Below are positions 1-4,973 of a DNA stretch of 5,923 nt, in pieces. A program made the position numbers and the translations under genes. The notes under the pieces were generated by a model. That model worked only from the letters and a program-made list of their open reading frames with translations, made no database searches and was not told the origin of the DNA. Each line of letters begins with the position of its first letter. Positions within the stretch are counted from its first letter, which is position 1. The stretch comes from an uncultured Collinsella sp. (lineage in GTDB: Bacteria; Actinomycetota; Coriobacteriia; Coriobacteriales; Coriobacteriaceae), in the NCBI GenBank assembly GCA_900547285.1, contig URGF01000119.1, positions 1 to 5,923 on the forward strand, given 5' to 3'.

Positions 1-111
1 CGATCTGACAACGACCTTGTTCTCGGCGGGGAGAGCACGCAGGATAACGCCCTGCTTGCCGCGATCCTTACCAGAGAGAACCTGGACCTTATCGCCCTTC
101 TTGATATACAT
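1..111 (-). CDS. rplX: 50S ribosomal protein L24, N-terminal 37 codons (3' end outside window)
   Basis: L24 is an assembly-initiating protein of the large subunit that binds domain I of 23S rRNA. The visible translation starts MYIKKGDKVQVLSGKDRGKQG and continues VILRALPAENKVVV. This is the KOW motif of the family: the basic start, the V-x-V-x-S-G-K-D-x-G-K-x-G core and the following hydrophobic strand. The ATG at 111-109 is preceded by GGGGAG with a 6-nt spacer, so the start is well supported. The gene begins 13 nt after the rplN stop, the usual L14-L24 order of the spc operon. Only the first third or so of a protein usually near 100 residues is present; the reading frame is open to position 1. 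Identity is secure from the motif and context, but nothing can be said about the C-terminus. Confidence 0.93.
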   Translation of the reverse strand, partial: MYIKKGDKVQVLSGKDRGKQGVILRALPAENKVVVRS

Positions 112-124
112 ATATCTCCCCTAA

Positions 125-493
125 CTACAGGGTCTCGGGAGCGAGCGAGACGATCTTCATGTACTTCTTGTCACGAAGCTCGCGAGCGACGGGCCCGAAG
201 ATACGGGTGCCGACGGGCGAACCATCGTTGTTGATGACAACGCAGGCGTTCTCATCAAAGCGAATGTAGGAGCCATCCTTGCGGCGGATCTCCTTAACGG
301 TGCGAACGACGACGCAACGGACAACGTCCTTCTTCTTGACGTTGGCGCCAGGGGTAGCCTCCTGGACAGCACCGATGAACACATCGCCGATGCCTGCATA
401 ACGACGCTTGGAACCGCCAAGCACCTTGATGCAGCGAATCTTGCGAGCGCCGGAGTTGTCGGCGACGTTCAGCATGGTTTGCATCTGAATCAT
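125..493 (-). CDS. rplN: 50S ribosomal protein L14
   Basis: L14 sits on the subunit interface next to L19 and L3 and contributes to intersubunit bridging. The 122-residue product has the standard family length. It opens with MIQMQTMLNVADNSGARKI, the family signature of a Met-Ile-Gln start followed by VADNSGA, and contains the GDVFIGAVQEATPGANVKKKDVV segment of the beta-barrel and the terminal SLAPETL. The start ATG at 493-491 is preceded by GGAGG with a 10-nt spacer. Upstream lies a 118-nt gap after rpsQ, much longer than most junctions in this cluster and foldable into a three-way junction (519-584). rplN is therefore the first gene of a separately controllable block with rplX. The stop is TAG. 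No unusual residues were seen. Confidence 0.98.
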   Translation of the reverse strand: MIQMQTMLNVADNSGARKIRCIKVLGGSKRRYAGIGDVFIGAVQEATPGANVKKKDVVRCVVVRTVKEIRRKDGSYIRFDENACVVINNDGSPVGTRIFGPVARELRDKKYMKIVSLAPETL

Positions 494-611
494 GGTAGAT
501 GTTCCTCCGAACTAAGAACCGAAGAGAGGTGCGCAGCCTTTATACGGCCCGTGGTATGCAAGCCAGGCATACGCACATCTTCGGAAACGTACAAGTCGTA
601 AGAGCGACTGC
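494..611 (-). promoter_or_regulatory. rpsQ-rplN intercistronic leader folding into a three-way junction
   Basis: Read on the minus strand, the outer stem pairs CCGAAGA (584-578) with TCTTCGG (525-519), 7 perfect pairs. One nt on one side and three on the other lead to a second stem, GTGCG (576-572) with CGCAC (533-529). Inside are two hairpins: TATGC (571-567)/GCATA (559-555) with a 7-nt loop, and GGCC (549-546)/GGCT (538-535) with a GTATAAA loop and one G-U pair. Together they form a closed three-way junction of about 66 nt, ending about 9 nt upstream of the rplN Shine-Dalgarno GGAGG at 508-504. The pairings are read directly. A role as a ribosomal-protein-binding leader is inference from the position and from how such operons are usually controlled. 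I cannot compute the folding energy or assign a ligand. Confidence 0.6.
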
Positions 612-872
612 TTATTTAGCGCGCTCGACGACCTCGATGAGGCGCCAACGCTTCATCTTGGACATAGGACGGGTCTCCATAACGCGGACGGTATCGCCCA
701 CGCCAGCCGTGCACTCCTCGTCGTGAGCGTGAAGCTTCTTGGAGCTGGTCATCATCTTGCCGTACTTGGGGTGACGCTTGCGCTCGGTGATGGTGACAAC
801 AATGGTCTTGGCACCGGAGACGGAGGTAACGACACCCGTACGGACCTTACGCGAGTTACGCGAATCAGTCAT
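612..872 (-). CDS. rpsQ: 30S ribosomal protein S17
   Basis: S17 is a primary 16S rRNA-binding protein of the 30S body with an OB fold. The 86-residue product has the family layout: a polar N-terminal arm (about residues 1-9), RTGVVTSVSGAKTIVVTITERKRHPKYGK as the first strands, the conserved KLHAHDEE segment, then GVGDTVRVMETRPMSKMKRWRLIEVVE. The GD-x-V-x-(I/M)-x-E-x-RP-x-S-K-x-K motif is diagnostic. The start ATG at 872-870 follows AAGGAGAG with a short spacer and lies 16 nt after the rpmC stop. It closes the compact block that begins with rplB. The gap that follows, before rplN, is long and structured. Confidence 0.98.
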   Translation of the reverse strand: MTDSRNSRKVRTGVVTSVSGAKTIVVTITERKRHPKYGKMMTSSKKLHAHDEECTAGVGDTVRVMETRPMSKMKRWRLIEVVERAK

Positions 873-888
873 GTTCTCTCCTTAGGTC

Positions 889-1104
889 CTACTCGGCGAC
901 AGCGGACTTCTCCGCTGCGATCTCGCGGGCGCGCTGCTCCGTGAGGACGCGAGCGATGTCCTTCTTCACGGTGTTGACGCGAGCGGTGTTGTCCAGCTGG
1001 CTGGTGGCCATCTGGAAACGAAGGTTAAAGAGCTCGGCGCGCATTTCCTTCAGCTTCTCAACGAGCTGAGCGTCCGAGAGCTCACGAATCTCTGCGGGCT
1101 TCAT
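889..1104 (-). CDS. rpmC: 50S ribosomal protein L29
   Basis: L29 is a small all-helical protein at the polypeptide exit tunnel beside L23, near the docking area of trigger factor and SRP. The 71-residue sequence has the two-helix hairpin: MKPAEIRELSDAQLVEKLKEMRAELFNLRFQMATSQ, then DNTARVNTVKKDIARVLTEQRAREI. The L-x-E-L-F-x-L-R-F-Q motif and the N-T-x-x-(I/V)-x-x-x-(R/K)-x-x-I-A-R motif identify the family. It is a few residues longer than the E. coli protein because of a short AAEKSAVAE tail. Its ATG (1104-1102) overlaps the rplP TAA by one base (TAATG), and AAGGAGGAG lies just upstream inside rplP, so translational coupling to rplP is likely. Confidence 0.97.
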   Translation of the reverse strand: MKPAEIRELSDAQLVEKLKEMRAELFNLRFQMATSQLDNTARVNTVKKDIARVLTEQRAREIAAEKSAVAE

Positions 1105-1607
1105 TAGTTCTCCTCCTTGGCGGCGGCGGCGTCCTCAGCAGCCCACTTGGCCTCGAGAGCGGCCTCCTCAGCCATCTCCTTCTCGATGCGCTGCTCAGCG
1201 TTCTTGGCAGCAACAATCTTGGTCTTGATGGGAAGCTTGTGCTGTGCAAGACGCAGAGCCTCGCGAGCGACCTCCTCGGGCACGCCCTTGACCTCGAACA
1301 TGATGCGGCCGGGCTTGACGACGGCCACCCACTCCTCGGGGTTACCCTTACCAGAACCCATGCGAGTCTCGGCAGGCTTCTTGGTGATGGGCTTATCGGG
1401 GAAGATCGTGATGTAGACACGACCGCCACGCTTCATGTAGCGGGTCATGGCGATACGAGCGGCCTCGATCTGACGGTTGGTGATCCAATGGGCCTCGAGA
1501 GCCTGGATACCAAACTCGCCGAAATGCAGCTCGGTATTACCCTTGGCCTGGCCCTTCATGGAGCCACGCTGCACCTTGCGGTGAAGAATACGCTTAGGGG
1601 CAAGCAC
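1104..1607 (-). CDS. rplP: 50S ribosomal protein L16 with C-terminal Ala/Glu-rich extension
   Basis: L16 lies near the A-site tRNA elbow and the peptidyl-transferase centre and is added late in assembly. The sequence opens MLAPKRILHRKVQRGSMKG and carries the conserved core RIAMTRYMKRGGRVYITIFPDKPITKKPAETRMGSGKG (residues about 51-88), then EEWVAVVKPG and ALRLAQHKLPIKTK. The usual family length is near 136-141. This product has 167 residues because about 30 acidic, Ala/Glu/Lys-rich residues (about 137-167) follow the point where the family normally ends; they look helical. The start is GTG at 1607-1605, overlapping the rpsC TAG stop by one base (TAGTG). A strong GAGGAGG with suitable spacing supports it. 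The one-base overlaps at both ends suggest coupled translation of S3, L16 and L29. Confidence 0.97.
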   Translation of the reverse strand: MLAPKRILHRKVQRGSMKGQAKGNTELHFGEFGIQALEAHWITNRQIEAARIAMTRYMKRGGRVYITIFPDKPITKKPAETRMGSGKGNPEEWVAVVKPGRIMFEVKGVPEEVAREALRLAQHKLPIKTKIVAAKNAEQRIEKEMAEEAALEAKWAAEDAAAAKEEN

Positions 1608-2317
1608 TACTGACCCCTCCTCTCGGAGTTACGACGACGAGGACGGGAAGAGCCCTCGAGTGCAGGGTTGGGAACAGGCTGGCCCGGGAGCTTCTCGCCC
1701 AGGTAGATCCAGACCTTCACGCCGCAAGCGCCCATGGTGGTGCTGGCGACAGCCGTGCCGTAGTCGATCTTGGCACGGAGGGTGTGCAGAGGCACGCGAC
1801 CCTCGCGGTACCACTCACGACGGCCCATCTCGGCACCGCCGAGACGACCGGAGCACTGGATACGGATGCCCTTAGCGCCGGCCTTGCGGGCGGACTGGAC
1901 AGCCTTGCGCATAGCGCGACGGAAGGCAACGCGGCCCTCGAGCTGCTCGGCAATGGACTGAGCAACGAGGTTGGCGTCGAGCTCGGGGCGCTTGATCTCG
2001 ACAACGTCGACGGAGAGCTGGCCCTTGGAGACGCCAGCGACCTTCTCGAGCTCGGTGCGGAGGGCATCGATCTCGGCACCCTTCTTACCGATGACAACGC
2101 CGGGGCGAGCGGTGAGGATGATGACCTTCACCTTGTCGCCAGCGCGCTCGATCTCGACGCGGGAGACAGCTGCGCGGGAAAGACGCTTCTCGAGGTACTT
2201 GCGGATCTCGAGATCGTTACCGAGGGTCTTAGCGTAATCCTTCTCTGCGAACCAGCGGGAGCGCCAGTTCTCGGTGATGCCAAGACGGAAGCCGGTGGGG
2301 TAGACTTTCTGACCCAT
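1607..2317 (-). CDS. rpsC: 30S ribosomal protein S3
   Basis: S3 binds the 30S head at the mRNA entry channel and contributes to mRNA unwinding. The 236-residue product starts MGQKVYPTGFRLGITENWRSRWFA, the family N-terminus. The type II KH domain has its GxxG loop at VIGKKG (about residues 75-80). The C-terminal domain contains the basic helix FRRAMRKAVQSARKAGAKGI and the motif GRLGGAEMGRREWYREGRVPLHTLRA, followed by IDYG and the short arginine-rich tail SRPRRRNSERRGQ. The ATG at 2317-2315 is 6 nt after the rplV stop, and its AAAGGAGG lies inside the end of rplV. The TAG stop overlaps the rplP GTG start by one base. Position 6 is Tyr where many homologues have His or Asn; I regard this as variation, not a defect. 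Confidence 0.98.
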   Translation of the reverse strand: MGQKVYPTGFRLGITENWRSRWFAEKDYAKTLGNDLEIRKYLEKRLSRAAVSRVEIERAGDKVKVIILTARPGVVIGKKGAEIDALRTELEKVAGVSKGQLSVDVVEIKRPELDANLVAQSIAEQLEGRVAFRRAMRKAVQSARKAGAKGIRIQCSGRLGGAEMGRREWYREGRVPLHTLRAKIDYGTAVASTTMGACGVKVWIYLGEKLPGQPVPNPALEGSSRPRRRNSERRGQ

Positions 2318-2323
2318 ACAGCT

Positions 2324-2695
2324 TTACGCCTCCTTTCGAGGAGCAACGACGACGGTGATGTGGGAAGTACGCTTCAGAATGCGAGAAGCGGAACCCTTGG
2401 CGCGGGGACGGATGCGCTTAAGCGTCGGACCCTCGTCAACATAGGCAGCGGCGACAACCAGGTTGTCGGCACGCAGACCGTTGTTGTTCTCGGCGTTCGC
2501 AACGGCGGAACGGAGAACCTTCTCGACATCCACGGCGACGGCGCGGTCGCAGAAGTGGAGGATGTCGAAGGCCTGAGCGACAGGCTTGCGGCGGATCAGA
2601 TCGACCACCAGGCGGGCCTTGCTGGGGGAAACACGCACGTACTTAGCGACGGCGCGAACCTCGGTGGCCTCAGTTTCAATAGACTTAGTTGCCAT
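2324..2695 (-). CDS. rplV: 50S ribosomal protein L22
   Basis: L22 binds all six 23S rRNA domains, and its extended beta-hairpin lines the exit tunnel constriction opposite L4. The 123-residue sequence has the globular signature AVAKYVRVSPSKARLVVDLIRRKPVAQAFDIL, the AVANAENNNGLRADNL segment, and the hairpin from about residue 84: YVDEGPTLKRIRPRAKGSASRI followed by KRTSHITVVV. The tunnel loop RPRAKGSASRI looks intact, with no duplication or deletion of the kind linked to macrolide resistance. The ATG (2695-2693) lies 14 nt after the rpsS stop, preceded by a G-rich AGGGGG that includes the rpsS TAG. The first about 12 residues (MATKSIETEATE) are a slightly long polar lead-in compared with E. coli. 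Confidence 0.98.
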   Translation of the reverse strand: MATKSIETEATEVRAVAKYVRVSPSKARLVVDLIRRKPVAQAFDILHFCDRAVAVDVEKVLRSAVANAENNNGLRADNLVVAAAYVDEGPTLKRIRPRAKGSASRILKRTSHITVVVAPRKEA

Positions 2696-2709
2696 TTACG
2701 GTTAACCCC

Positions 2710-2970
2710 CTATTTGGCCTTGTGGCCACGGAACGTACGAGTCGGCGCGAACTCGCCGAGCTTGTGACCAACCATGGACTCGGTAACATACACGGGCACA
2801 TGCTTGCGGCCGTCGTGGACGGCGATGGTGTGACCAACCATCTCGGGGAAGATGGTGGACGCGCGGGACCAGGTCTTCACGACGTCCTTCTTGCCAGCCT
2901 CGTTCATCGCGGTGATACGCGAGAGAAGGCGAGTCTCCACGAACGGGCCCTTTTTGAGACTTCTGCTCAT
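2710..2970 (-). CDS. rpsS: 30S ribosomal protein S19
   Basis: S19 is a 30S head protein that contacts the A-site finger and L5 in intersubunit bridges and binds 16S rRNA with S13. The 86-residue product has the full family signature: MSRSLKKGPFVE at the start, IKTWSR-like VVKTWSRASTIFPEMVGHTIAVHDGRKHVPVYVTESMVGHKLGEFAPTRTFRGHK through the core and C-terminus. Length is typical. The ATG at 2970-2968 follows AGGAGA with an 8-nt spacer, 32 nt after the rplB stop. The stop is TAG, whose G continues into the G-run that probably serves as the rplV ribosome-binding site. Confidence 0.98.
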   Translation of the reverse strand: MSRSLKKGPFVETRLLSRITAMNEAGKKDVVKTWSRASTIFPEMVGHTIAVHDGRKHVPVYVTESMVGHKLGEFAPTRTFRGHKAK

Positions 2971-3002
2971 AAGTGCTTTCTCCTAAAACTCGGTATCCGA
3001 AA

Positions 3003-3833
3003 TTACTTCTTACGGCGACGAATGATGTGCTGGTTCGAGACCTTCTTCTTCTTGCGCGTACGAAGGCCCTTCGTCGGCTTACCCCAGGGGGTAACAGAGG
3101 GACGACCAGAGGTGTGGTTCTTGCCCTCGCCACCGCCGTGCGGGTGGTCGACAGGGTTCATGACGGTACCGCGGACGGTCGGGCGCACGTTCATGTGACG
3201 CTTACGGCCGGCCTTGCCGATGACGATGTTGGAGTGATCGGCGTTGCCGACCTCACCGACGGTGGCGCGGCAGGTAACGAGGATGCGGCGCATCTCGGAG
3301 GAAGGCATACGGACGATAGCGTACTTGCCCTCCTTACCCATCAGCTGGCAGGAGTTACCGGCGGAACGGGCGATAGCAGCGCCCTTGCCCGGCTGGAACT
3401 CGACGGCGTGGATGAGCGTACCGACGGGGATGTCGGCGAGGGGCAGAGCGTTGCCCGGCTTGATGTCGGCGTCAGAACCGGACATGATGGTCTGACCGAC
3501 CTCGAGGCCCTTGGGCGCCAGGATGTAGCGCTTCTCACCGTCAGCGTAGTGCAGCAGAGCGATGCGAGCGGAACGGTTCGGATCGTACTCGATCGTGGCA
3601 ACCTTGGCGGGCACGCCGTCCTTGTTGCGCTTGAAGTCGATCACGCGGTAACGACGCTTCACGCCGCCGCCCTGGTGGCGGGTGGTGATGCGGCCGTTGT
3701 TGTTACGACCGGCCTTCTTGGGCAGGGGCTCGAGAAGAGACTTCTCGGGCTTGGTGCAGGTGATCTCGGAGAAGTCGGAGATCGTCTGCCAACGCCTACC
3801 AGCGGAGGTCGGCTTAAGGTGCTTTACAGCCAT
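3003..3833 (-). CDS. rplB: 50S ribosomal protein L2
   Basis: L2 is a primary 23S rRNA-binding protein needed for subunit association and the peptidyl-transferase region. The 276-residue product starts MAVKHLKPTSAGRRWQTIS, contains the RNA-binding core NNNGRITTRHQGGGVKRRYRVIDF (about 44-67) and the SH3-like domain (GNALPLADIPVGTLIHAVEFQPGKGAAIARSAG). It ends with MNPVDHPHGGGEG (about 225-237) and a basic tail KKKKVSNQHIIRRRKK. His230 corresponds to the conserved His229 of E. coli. The frame is open back to an ATG at 3908, but the family N-terminus and a GGGATT-gta-ATG arrangement favour 3833. The gene is preceded by a 179-nt structured gap after rplW, very unusual for this junction. A segment at 3880-3874 can pair with its ribosome-binding site. 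Confidence 0.98.
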   Translation of the reverse strand: MAVKHLKPTSAGRRWQTISDFSEITCTKPEKSLLEPLPKKAGRNNNGRITTRHQGGGVKRRYRVIDFKRNKDGVPAKVATIEYDPNRSARIALLHYADGEKRYILAPKGLEVGQTIMSGSDADIKPGNALPLADIPVGTLIHAVEFQPGKGAAIARSAGNSCQLMGKEGKYAIVRMPSSEMRRILVTCRATVGEVGNADHSNIVIGKAGRKRHMNVRPTVRGTVMNPVDHPHGGGEGKNHTSGRPSVTPWGKPTKGLRTRKKKKVSNQHIIRRRKK

Positions 3834-3863
3834 TACAATCCCTTTCAATAGGAATCCGTTAGC

Positions 3864-3904
3864 CATCGCAGACAGGGATTCGAGGTTCTGCCTCGGGTGC
3901 GATG
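3864..3904 (-). promoter_or_regulatory. Third, branched hairpin of the rplW-rplB leader exposing an anti-Shine-Dalgarno segment
   Basis: The outer stem pairs CATCGCA (3904-3898) with TGCGATG (3870-3864), 7 perfect pairs. The inner stem pairs CGAGG (3895-3891) with CCTCG (3885-3881) around a CAGAA loop. The internal loop is asymmetric, 3 nt on the 5' side and 10 nt (AATCCCTGTC) on the 3' side. The long side is the stretch complementary to the rplB ribosome-binding site (3843-3837). Because it is enclosed by the outer stem and its partner lies downstream, pairing would create a pseudoknot spanning about 68 nt. Confidence 0.6.
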
Positions 3905-3921
3905 ACACCGGACGTATACAC

Positions 3922-3956
3922 GGTTCCGGGCGTGTCCATTTTATACGCCCGAAACC
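3922..3956 (-). promoter_or_regulatory. Second hairpin of the rplW-rplB leader (12-bp stem)
   Basis: GGTTTCGGGCGT (3956-3945) pairs with ACGCCCGGAACC (3933-3922) on the minus strand: 12 consecutive pairs with one G-U, closing an 11-nt A-rich loop (ATAAAATGGAC). It follows the previous hairpin after a single nucleotide, so the two helices could stack coaxially. There is no following U-tract. The loop resembles a -10 box (TATAAA at 3945-3940), but no matching -35 lies at the right distance, so I treat it as a loop and not a promoter. Confidence 0.7.
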
Positions 3957-3957
3957 T

Positions 3958-3995
3958 TGAGCTCTCGCCTCCCCTATTTGGGAGGCATGAGCTCA
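3958..3995 (-). promoter_or_regulatory. First hairpin of the rplW-rplB leader (two stacked 7-bp stems)
   Basis: Read on the minus strand, TGAGCTC (3995-3989) pairs with GAGCTCA (3964-3958) and GCCTCCC (3986-3980) pairs with GGGAGGC (3973-3967). The two 7-bp stems are separated by a symmetric 2x2 internal loop (AT opposite GA) and capped by a 6-nt loop AAATAG. It begins 17 nt after the rplW stop. The strand downstream is AAGGTTTCGGG, with no U-run, so it does not have the form of an intrinsic terminator. It could be an RNase processing site, a stabiliser of the upstream mRNA or a protein-binding site. Confidence 0.7.
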
Positions 3996-4012
3996 CTCAA
4001 CAGCAGCGAGTC

Positions 4013-4300
4013 TTAGGCCTGGTTGCCAAAGACCTCGATGGTGTCGCCCTCGGCCAGCGTGACGATGGCCTTCTTCCAAGAACGGGTCTTGCCGGCGACA
4101 TAGCGCACGCGCTTGGTCTTGGGCTTGACCGTCAGGGTGTTCACGCGAACGACCTTGACGCCGAAGATCTCCTCGACAGCGTCCTTGATCTGATACTTGT
4201 TAGCATCCTTGGCGACCTCGAACGTGTACTTGTTCAGCTCCATGCCGGAGAAGGAACGCTCGGACACGATCGGACGGATGATGATCTCGTGGGCGGTCAT
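4013..4300 (-). CDS. rplW: 50S ribosomal protein L23
   Basis: L23 sits at the polypeptide exit and is the main docking point of trigger factor and SRP. The 95-residue product has the family features: the start MTAHEIIIRPIVSERSF with the I-x-R-P-(I/V)-(V/I)-(S/T)-E-(R/K) motif, the NKYTFEVAKDANKYQIKDAVEEIFGVKVVRVNTL stretch that binds domain III of 23S rRNA, and the basic loop KPKTKRVRYVAGKTRSWKKAIVTLAEGDTIEVF. The ATG at 4300-4298 follows the rplD TAA without any spacer, and its ribosome-binding site GGGAGGTG lies inside the rplD 3' end, so coupling to rplD is likely. Downstream is the long structured gap before rplB. Confidence 0.97.
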   Translation of the reverse strand: MTAHEIIIRPIVSERSFSGMELNKYTFEVAKDANKYQIKDAVEEIFGVKVVRVNTLTVKPKTKRVRYVAGKTRSWKKAIVTLAEGDTIEVFGNQA

Positions 4301-4927
4301 TTATGCAAGCACCTCCCCGAAGTGAGCGGCGATGTCGGCGGGCATCAGCACAGCGTTGTTGTTGACGAGATCGTAGGTGTTGGCCTCGTCGGCAGTGATG
4401 ATGAACGTCTTGGGAATGTTGCGGAACGACAGGTAGGCGTTGACGTCCTCATCGCGAACGATGATGGTCAGACGCTTGCCCTCAAGGCCGAGAGCCTTGA
4501 GCATAGCGACGGCAGCCTTGGTGGAAGGCTTCTCGAAGCCGTAGTCGTCGACGAGCACGAGCTCGCCATCGGCCAGCTTGGCGGACAGCGCGGAGCGCAT
4601 AGCCAGCTTGACCTCCTTGTTGTTCATACGCTTAGCGTAGGAACGGGGCTTGGGGGCGAAGACAACGCCACCGTGACGCCACTGGGCAGCACGGATGGAA
4701 CCCTGGCGGGCACGGCCGGTGCCCTTCTGACGCCAAGGCTTCTTGCCGCCACCGGAAACCTCAGAGCGACCCTTAGCAGACTGGGTGCCCTGACGCCAAG
4801 AGGCCATCTGGCACTTGACGATGTGGTGCATAACGTGGATGTTCGGCTCGATGCCGTACACCTCAGCGGCGAGCTCGGCCTCGGCGACCTTCTTGCCCTC
4901 GCTGTTCTTTACTTCAAACTTTGCCAT
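4301..4927 (-). CDS. rplD: 50S ribosomal protein L4
   Basis: L4 is an early-assembly 23S rRNA-binding protein whose long loop reaches the exit tunnel. In E. coli it also represses its own operon by acting on the S10 leader. The 208-residue product shows the loop motif ASWRQGTQSAKGRSEVSGGGKKPWRQKGTGRARQGS (about 42-77), followed by QWRHGGVVFAPKPRSY and the C-terminal Rossmann-like domain (LVLVDDYGFEKPSTKAAVAML, LTIIVRDEDVNAYLSFRNIP). The tunnel loop residues KPWRQKGTGRAR are intact. The ATG (4927-4925) follows AAGGAGA and lies 46 nt after the rplC stop. Whether this L4 also controls the operon here cannot be read from the protein, but the structured leader before rplC is an obvious candidate target. 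Confidence 0.98.
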   Translation of the reverse strand: MAKFEVKNSEGKKVAEAELAAEVYGIEPNIHVMHHIVKCQMASWRQGTQSAKGRSEVSGGGKKPWRQKGTGRARQGSIRAAQWRHGGVVFAPKPRSYAKRMNNKEVKLAMRSALSAKLADGELVLVDDYGFEKPSTKAAVAMLKALGLEGKRLTIIVRDEDVNAYLSFRNIPKTFIITADEANTYDLVNNNAVLMPADIAAHFGEVLA

Positions 4928-4973
4928 TTAAGTGTTCTCCTTGGTATGACGCTGGGCTAAATGGGCTGGGCCC

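Larger units (their letters stand above)
3834..4012 (-). promoter_or_regulatory. rplW-rplB intercistronic leader, three hairpins plus anti-Shine-Dalgarno pairing
   Basis: rplW and rplB are normally separated by few bases; here there are 179 nt without a gene. On the minus strand the order is a two-part hairpin (3995-3958), one nt, a 12-pair hairpin (3956-3922), then a branched hairpin (3904-3864), and finally the rplB ribosome-binding site at about 3845-3839. The single-stranded stretch AATCCCT (3880-3874), inside the third hairpin, is perfectly complementary to AGGGATT (3843-3837), which covers the ribosome-binding site. If both pairings form they make a pseudoknot hiding the rplB start region. 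A competing pairing, GAATCC (3881-3876) with GGATTC (3857-3852), would release it. The complementarity is read directly; regulation of rplB and any ligand (L2, or another protein of the operon) are inference. Confidence 0.65.

Noticed and set aside
539..544. TATAAA as a possible internal promoter -10 before rplN
   Set aside because: No -35-like hexamer at 16-18 bp, and the bases form the loop of a hairpin in the three-way junction.
1784..2767. A 327-codon open frame on the plus strand opposite rpsC and rplV
   Set aside because: Same cause: an antisense shadow of S3 and L22 with Leu/Gly/Asp-rich composition.
2973..3851. A 292-codon open frame on the plus strand opposite rplB
   Set aside because: Antisense shadow of L2; no recognisable domain.
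3834..3908. Upstream extension of L2 to the in-frame ATG at 3908 (25 extra residues)
   Set aside because: The extra residues do not resemble L2, and the extension crosses the hairpin and the ribosome-binding site. MAVKHLKPTSAGRR is the family N-terminus.
3940..3945. TATAAA as a possible internal promoter -10 before rplB
   Set aside because: The sequence 17 bp upstream (GCGAGA) does not resemble a -35; it lies mostly in the loop of the 12-bp hairpin. Not excluded experimentally.
3902..4960. A 352-codon open frame on the plus strand opposite rplD and rplW
   Set aside because: It is the mirror of highly expressed, codon-biased GC-rich genes. Its product is low-complexity (Leu/Gly/Asp/Val), resembles no family and has no ribosome-binding site, while the minus strand encodes clear L4 and L23.
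4928..4973. GGGC/GCCC inverted repeat in the rplC-rplD gap
   Set aside because: Only four pairs with a 12-base loop, weak compared with the other gaps and without a U-run.
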